In this document: positions 15,425 to 19,783 of the stretch, one piece after another
Layout: each line of letters starts with the position of its first letter
How positions within the stretch are numbered: the first letter of the stretch is position 1
NCBI GenBank assembly: GCA_039698075.1
Contig: JBDKTJ010000029.1
Span: 1-19,783 of the forward strand
From: JAJFVC01 sp039698075
GTDB taxonomy: Bacteria; Planctomycetota; Planctomycetia; Pirellulales; Thermoguttaceae
DNA length: 19,783 nucleotides
Direction: 5' to 3'
Program-made: the position numbers and the translations under genes
The notes under the pieces: model-generated
Told to the model about the DNA's origin: nothing
Databases searched by the model: none
Seen by the model: only the letters and a program-made list of their open reading frames with translations

Positions 15425-16221
15425 CGTGGTTCTATTTTTCCGCCCGTCAGCCGAACAATTCGGTCGGCCTGATCGGCAATCGCCATATCGTGCGTTACCA
15501 TCACTATAGTGAGGTTTCTTTGCTGGTTCAAGGTTCGCAAGATACGGATAATTTCCCGGCCGCTCGTCTGATCGAGATTTCCGGTCGGTTCGTCGGCCAG
15601 CAGCAAGTCCGGCTCGGCCACCAGCGCTCTGGCGATGGCCGCCCGTTGCATTTCCCCCCCCGAAAGCTCCCTCGGCCGATGCCTCAAACGATGCCCAAGC
15701 CCCACCATTTCCAGCAATTCCGCCGCCCGAGCGCGATGCCGACGACGATGCGTCATGTAACTCCATGCGCCCTGCGCAATCATCACCGGCGTCAACACGT
15801 TTTCCAGCGTGCTCAGCTCCGGCAGCAAGTGGTAGAACTGAAAGATCATCCCGAACTGTCGGTTTCGCAGCGCGTCGCGGACTTTGGTCGGCAGATTGTC
15901 GATCCGACGGCCGGCGTAATGGATTTCGCCGCGATCGGGGGCATCCAACGTGCCCAGCAAATGCAGCAGCGTGCTCTTGCCCGACCCGCTCTGGCCGACG
16001 ATGGCCAAAAACTCGCCCCGATGCACGTCCAAACTGACGCCGTGCAAAACAGGCACTTCGATCGCGCCTTTGCGATAGCTTTTGTAAAGGTCGATCGTCT
16101 GAAGCTGACAACCGTCAACCGCCCCGATCGGCTCGTCCAAACTTCTCGCCAAAAAATGCGGCGAACCGGTCTGCGGCCTGACCTCGCGTTCCGACCCTGT
16201 CGTCTCGGACCCTTTATTCAT
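15415..16221 (-). CDS. lolD: LolD-type ABC transporter ATPase
   Basis: Predicted ATPase of a LolCD-like complex that extracts lipoproteins from the inner membrane for transfer to a periplasmic carrier. All ABC motifs are intact: Walker A GQSGSGKS (76-83), Q-loop Gln128, signature LSGGE (186-190), Walker B LLLADEP (206-212), D-loop GNLD and switch His244. The region before the signature (HRLRHRPREL) and the overall spacing fit the MacB/LolD subgroup. At 268 residues it is longer than E. coli LolD (233). The extra length is an N-terminal leader of about 38 polar residues before QTIDLYKSYRKG. The ATG overlaps the end of the upstream permease gene by 8 bases, indicating translational coupling. 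The stop codon is supplied by the GGGATTAG repeat, so the native C-terminus may have been altered. Confidence 0.92.
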   Translation of the reverse strand: MNKGSETTGSEREVRPQTGSPHFLARSLDEPIGAVDGCQLQTIDLYKSYRKGAIEVPVLHGVSLDVHRGEFLAIVGQSGSGKSTLLHLLGTLDAPDRGEIHYAGRRIDNLPTKVRDALRNRQFGMIFQFYHLLPELSTLENVLTPVMIAQGAWSYMTHRRRHRARAAELLEMVGLGHRLRHRPRELSGGEMQRAAIARALVAEPDLLLADEPTGNLDQTSGREIIRILRTLNQQRNLTIVMVTHDMAIADQADRIVRLTGGKIEPRRD

Positions 16222-17773
16222 ATCTCAGCGCCTCCACCGGATGCAGCCGAGCCGCGCGTCGGGCCGGCAAAATGCTCGAAGCCACCGCGATGCCCAGCGC
16301 CCCGATGACGATCCACGCGATGGTGCCGGGCAACACAATCGCCGGAATTCGGTAGAAGTAGTAAATCGACGGATCGAACACCGGATGGCCGGTAAGCCAC
16401 CCCAGCCCATCGGCGATCTCGTTGATGTAGCGGACGAACAGCAGCCCCAACAAAAGCCCCACGCCCGAGCCGACCAACCCGAGCGACAACCCGTAGGCCA
16501 AAAAGATGCCCATCACGCCGTGGCCCGGCGCCCCCAACGATTTCAAGATTCCGATGTCCCGGGTCTTTTCGACCACGATCATATAAAAAATGGCCAAAAT
16601 GCCGAACCCGGCCACCGCGATAATCAAGAACAGCAGCAGATTGAGGATGCGTTTTTCCATCTGCACGGCGGCCAGCAACGCGCCTTGACGATCGCGCCAC
16701 GTCTCGACCCGATACAACCCGTTGCCGAAGGCCGCTTGCAGCTTGTCGCGCACCGCCTCGCCGTCGGCGCCCGGCTTCAACTTGATCTGAAACGCATTGA
16801 TGCGACCCTCTTTCGTTGTCGGATCGATCATGCCGCGGACCCGCTGCAACTCGCGAATCGGCACGAACACGAACGTCGAGTCGTACTCGCTCATCTTGCT
16901 TTCGTAGAAATCGACGACCGTAAAATAGTCGCCCTTGATGTCGGGCTTGTCGCCGGCCCCGAGAAACGCAATCTTGACGTCGTCGCCCGGCAAGACCTTA
17001 AACCGATCCTCGCCGTTGGGCAACCGATAGCCGGCCATCGCAATGCCGATCACCGCGCCGGTGTGCGTCTGCTTCGCGGGATCGAATACGTTTTCCTTTT
17101 CCTTCGTCGCGCCGACGGCGAACGGATCCTGGACGGGCGTCGCCTCGCCGGCCGATTTCGACTTGCCCGCGTCGCCGCTCAACATCGGCGCCGGAACTCT
17201 CGTTTCGTTGTGAAGACAGTGCTCTCGAAACTTCACATCCCGGGCCATTTCCTTGCGATGCTCCCAGCCCGCCTTTCTCATTTGCAGGCGTTCGGGAGCG
17301 TCGCCGCCCGACTCGTGATTGCGCACATCGTAGCCGCCGCGTCGCAGTTCAAAATTCATCGCCCGTCGGTTTTCCGGATGCTGCAAATAGCGGCCGAAAT
17401 CACCGACCAGACTCTGCGTCTTCTCGTCGATGCCGATCAACTGCACTTGCTGCGTCAGCGACTGCCCGGCGAAGTCGTAAAAAAGCATCGCCGGCACGAA
17501 CACCGTCGGCGAGATCGCTTCGATCTGATCGCCGGCCACTTCGCGGATCTTCGATTCGTGCCAGCCGACGTTGGAAAACCCGTTCAGGCTCGCGCCGGTG
17601 AACACCACGTCCGAAAGGATGCCGTGGATGCGATTCTGCATCTCACTCGAAAATCCCTCCATGACGCTGTTCACAACCACCATCGTCGCCACGCCGAGCG
17701 TCACGCTGATGACCGACACCAACGCGATGTAGCGCGTGCGGAGATAACGCCAGCAAAGAAGAAATTTATACAT
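16214..17773 (-). CDS. LolC/LolE-type ABC transporter permease (FtsX domain)
   Basis: Predicted membrane subunit partnering LolD. The 519-residue protein has the four-helix layout of the family: TM1 at 15-39 (IALVSVISVTLGVATMVVV), a long periplasmic domain (about 40-375), then TM2 378-401, TM3 419-446 and TM4 480-502. EKTRDIGILKSLGAP (402-416) is the cytoplasmic coupling segment typical of FtsX permeases, and the C-terminus ARRAARLHPVEALRYE is characteristic. It is about 120 residues longer than E. coli LolC. Much of the excess is a hydrophilic, charged insertion at about 137-235. Only one permease gene is present here, so the transporter may be a homodimer or the second subunit may be elsewhere. 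lysS lies 124 bp upstream and lolD overlaps downstream. LolC versus LolE cannot be told apart by eye. Confidence 0.9.
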   Translation of the reverse strand: MYKFLLCWRYLRTRYIALVSVISVTLGVATMVVVNSVMEGFSSEMQNRIHGILSDVVFTGASLNGFSNVGWHESKIREVAGDQIEAISPTVFVPAMLFYDFAGQSLTQQVQLIGIDEKTQSLVGDFGRYLQHPENRRAMNFELRRGGYDVRNHESGGDAPERLQMRKAGWEHRKEMARDVKFREHCLHNETRVPAPMLSGDAGKSKSAGEATPVQDPFAVGATKEKENVFDPAKQTHTGAVIGIAMAGYRLPNGEDRFKVLPGDDVKIAFLGAGDKPDIKGDYFTVVDFYESKMSEYDSTFVFVPIRELQRVRGMIDPTTKEGRINAFQIKLKPGADGEAVRDKLQAAFGNGLYRVETWRDRQGALLAAVQMEKRILNLLLFLIIAVAGFGILAIFYMIVVEKTRDIGILKSLGAPGHGVMGIFLAYGLSLGLVGSGVGLLLGLLFVRYINEIADGLGWLTGHPVFDPSIYYFYRIPAIVLPGTIAWIVIGALGIAVASSILPARRAARLHPVEALRYE

Positions 17774-17897
17774 TCTGTTCGGCCACCGCAGTCACGCGAT
17801 GACAATGCAACCCTAGGAGGACGAGTTAAACGGTCGCAACCACGCAACGACGCGGCGAACACAAAAACGCGGCGACTCAACCACGAAGCGGCGCGGT

Positions 17898-19415
17898 TCA
17901 CTCCGGTCGCAACAACGGAAACAAGATCACTTCCCGAATCGATTGCGAATTGGTCAACAACATCACAAGCCGGTCGATGCCGATCCCCAGCCCTCCGGCC
18001 GGCGGCATCCCGCACCGCAACGCCCGAATGAAGTCGTGGTCCATCTTCGCCATCGACTCCTCTTCCGGCAAACCCGCCAATTGCTTCGTAAAAAGCTCTT
18101 CTTGCAAGTCGGGATCGTTCAATTCGGTGTAGGCGTTCGCCACCTCCATGCCGTGAATGAACAACTCGAACCGCTCGGCGATCGTCGGGTCGCCGGCCTT
18201 GCGTTTGGTCAACGGACAAATGCTCGCCGGATAGTCGGTGACGAAAATCGGACCCGTCAACGCCTCCTCGACCTTCTCCTCGAACACGAAACTCTTGACC
18301 ACGTCGGGATGTTTTCCCACCGAATTAAAGCCCATCCCGTCGGCCAGCTTGGCGATGCCCGCCGCGTCGTCCGGCTGCAAACCCGTGTGCTCCGTAAACA
18401 GCGCGTCGTAGGCCTTCCGCTGGAACGGCGGCGTGAAGTCGATCTGCCGGTCGCCCCACGGCAACACCAACGGCTGACCGGTCGCCCGAATCGCGTCGAC
18501 GATCATCGCCTCGGTCAGATCCATCATGGTCTGATAGTTGCCGTAGGCCTGATAAATCTCGATCATCGTGAACTCGGGATTGTGCCGGGCGTCGATCCCT
18601 TCGTTCCGATAAACGCGGCCCATCTCGTACACCCGCTCGATCCCGCCGACCAGCAACCGCTTCAAATGCAGTTCCAACGCAATCCGCAGATACAGGTCGA
18701 TGTCCAGCGCGTTGTGATGCGTCACGAACGGGCGCGCGGCCGCACCGCCGGCAATCGCATGAAGCGTCGGACCCTCGACCTCCACAAACCCCTGTCCGGC
18801 CAGCGTGTTGCGAATCGACTGCACAATCTTCGTCCGCCGCAAAAACGTCTCCAACACGCCGTCCGTATGGATCAGATCGAGATAACGCATCCGCTGCCGA
18901 AGCTCGGGGTCATTCAATCCCTTGTGCTTCTCGGGCGGAGTGGCCAACGATTTCGTCAAAAAGGTCAAATGCTCGGCAAAGATGGTCAACTCGCCGGTCC
19001 GCGTGCGTTTCAGCTCGCCGTCCACGCCGATGATGTCGCCCAGATCGAAACATTGGGCCAACGCGAAGTTTTCTTCGCCCACCTGATTCTTGCCGATCAT
19101 GACCTGAACCGTGCCGGTCCAATCGCGCAGTTGAAGCCAGTGAACCTTGCCTGACGGACGGCGTAAAACAATACGCCCGGCCGCCCGAACTTTCGGCCCA
19201 TGCTGCTCCGGCGGCTGCTCGCTCGCACCGTCGCCCGCCGGCTCGACCGTAATCTCACTTCCCAACGCCCGAATTGCGCTGATCGCTTGATGTCCGTCGA
19301 AACGGGAGCCCCAAGGGTCTTCCCCTATTTCCCGTATTTTGCGCATCTTATCGCGTCGGGCGGCCTCAAGGGCGGCTTCGCTGGTGTTCGTCGATGATGG
19401 GGCAGGTTCTTTCAT
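17898..19415 (-). CDS. lysS: Lysine--tRNA ligase, class II
   Basis: Charges tRNA-Lys with lysine in the cytoplasm. The 505-residue length matches bacterial LysS. The N-terminal OB-fold anticodon domain is seen at about 76-155 (AAGRIVLRRPSGKVHWLQLR). The catalytic core has the motif 1 region (FVEVEGPTLHAIAGGAAARP, 210-229), motif 2 (RVYEMGRVYRNEG, 261-273, then RHNPEFTMIE) and motif 3 (GLGIGIDRLVMLLT, about 475-488). The segment GGAAARPFVTHHNALD is highly characteristic of LysRS II. The first 30 residues are polar and low in complexity. The ATG at 19413-19415 lacks a clear Shine-Dalgarno. It is the first gene of the lysS-permease-lolD-ilvE-dedA cluster, so any promoter should lie in 19416-19692. 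Confidence 0.98.
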   Translation of the reverse strand: MKEPAPSSTNTSEAALEAARRDKMRKIREIGEDPWGSRFDGHQAISAIRALGSEITVEPAGDGASEQPPEQHGPKVRAAGRIVLRRPSGKVHWLQLRDWTGTVQVMIGKNQVGEENFALAQCFDLGDIIGVDGELKRTRTGELTIFAEHLTFLTKSLATPPEKHKGLNDPELRQRMRYLDLIHTDGVLETFLRRTKIVQSIRNTLAGQGFVEVEGPTLHAIAGGAAARPFVTHHNALDIDLYLRIALELHLKRLLVGGIERVYEMGRVYRNEGIDARHNPEFTMIEIYQAYGNYQTMMDLTEAMIVDAIRATGQPLVLPWGDRQIDFTPPFQRKAYDALFTEHTGLQPDDAAGIAKLADGMGFNSVGKHPDVVKSFVFEEKVEEALTGPIFVTDYPASICPLTKRKAGDPTIAERFELFIHGMEVANAYTELNDPDLQEELFTKQLAGLPEEESMAKMDHDFIRALRCGMPPAGGLGIGIDRLVMLLTNSQSIREVILFPLLRPE

Positions 19416-19692
19416 GGGAATTTCTCAGGCAGGCAACGCCCTCATTCTAGACAAGTGGGGGTCGAGGCATTGTAGTGGAACGAGCGATTGGGTCAATGTC
19501 AAATGGGGGAATGTCGCGAAACCTTGACGCCAGGCACTCCTTCGCGATTTTCTTCCTCTTTCAGGAAATCGGGGCAAAGTCTCGGTCGGACTTTGCCGAT
19601 TATTCCGACGGCGTTGTTTGGGAAAACTTTAACTTCCACTTGCGCAGAACAACAAGACGCCCTAAGTTAACATCTTTCACGGCAGCATCCCC
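19416..19692. promoter_or_regulatory. Divergent region between lysS and a lipoprotein gene
   Basis: The 277-bp gap should contain the promoter of the lysS cluster on one strand and that of the lipoprotein gene on the other. No convincing promoter hexamers were found. The notable structure is a perfect hairpin at 19573-19597, listed separately. Short ORFs across the gap lack coding support. Confidence 0.45.
19573..19597. promoter_or_regulatory. Perfect 9-bp hairpin in the lysS/lipoprotein gap
   Basis: GGCAAAGTC (19573-19581) and GACTTTGCC (19589-19597) form a 9-bp stem with a 7-base loop (TCGGTCG). No T-run follows on either strand, so it is not a standard terminator. It lies 96 bases before the lipoprotein ATG and 158 bases before lysS. 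An operator or leader hairpin is possible. Confidence 0.5.
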
Positions 19693-19783
19693 ATGACAGG
19701 CTCTCATCCTTCACTGCGGCTTGGTGTTTGCCTCGGGCTGTGGCTCGCCCTGGCCGGCTGTCATGCGGTCGATTACTACCAAG
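19693..19783 (+). CDS. N-terminal fragment of a lipoprotein (runs off window)
   Basis: Thirty codons are visible before the right edge. They encode a short polar start, a hydrophobic core (VCLGLWLALAG) and a lipobox LAGC with Cys23, followed by HAVDYYQ. This is a signal peptidase II signal, so the product should be a lipid-anchored envelope protein, though one with no visible Lys or Arg other than Arg9 in the n-region. The residue after Cys is His, not Asp, so outer-membrane sorting would be expected under the E. coli rule, which may not hold here. The family cannot be decided from 30 residues; an outer-membrane export or efflux component is only a guess. The start ATG has no strong Shine-Dalgarno. 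Confidence 0.75.
   Translation, partial: MTGSHPSLRLGVCLGLWLALAGCHAVDYYQ

Overview
The window looks like chromosomal DNA from a GC-rich planctomycete, probably a relative of Pirellula or Blastopirellula. This is an inference from four things: a very long secretin with TPR-like N-terminal repeats, weak or absent Shine-Dalgarno sites at many starts, dispersed GGGATTAGGG-type repeats between genes, and short perfect hairpins in intergenic DNA. No tRNA, rRNA or CRISPR array was seen.

Layout. (1) 1-317: no gene called; a CTAATCCC-type repeat lies just past glnA. (2) 318-3429, minus strand: an exported protein of unknown function, then nadD (NAD synthesis), then glnA (glutamine synthetase I). (3) 3430-3779: a divergent promoter region. 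(4) 3780-7963, plus strand: a large MscK/MscS-type mechanosensitive channel, then aat (N-end-rule leucyl/phenylalanyl transferase). (5) 7964-9034: an accessory island without an intact gene. It holds a palindromic repeat (7965-8202), a MITE-like element (8211-8579) with 17-bp inverted ends and a 10-bp target duplication, and the frameshifted remnant of a DDE transposase. (6) 9035-13233, minus strand: a 1373-residue secretin closed by a strong intrinsic terminator and probably started at TTG. (7) 13789-19415, minus strand: a likely operon lysS - LolC/E permease - lolD - ilvE - dedA, all reading the same way with short gaps. (8) 19693-19783, plus strand: the first 30 codons of a lipoprotein gene that runs off the window.

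How the genes work together. Most are housekeeping or envelope genes. GlnA and IlvE handle amino-group metabolism, NadD makes the NAD precursor, LysS and Aat use aminoacyl-tRNA chemistry. The secretin, LolCD-like transporter, mechanosensitive channel and DedA protein all belong to a two-membrane envelope. The most unusual part is the island at 7964-9034. The MITE-like element there carries eight compact hairpins in about 225 bp and has clean insertion boundaries.
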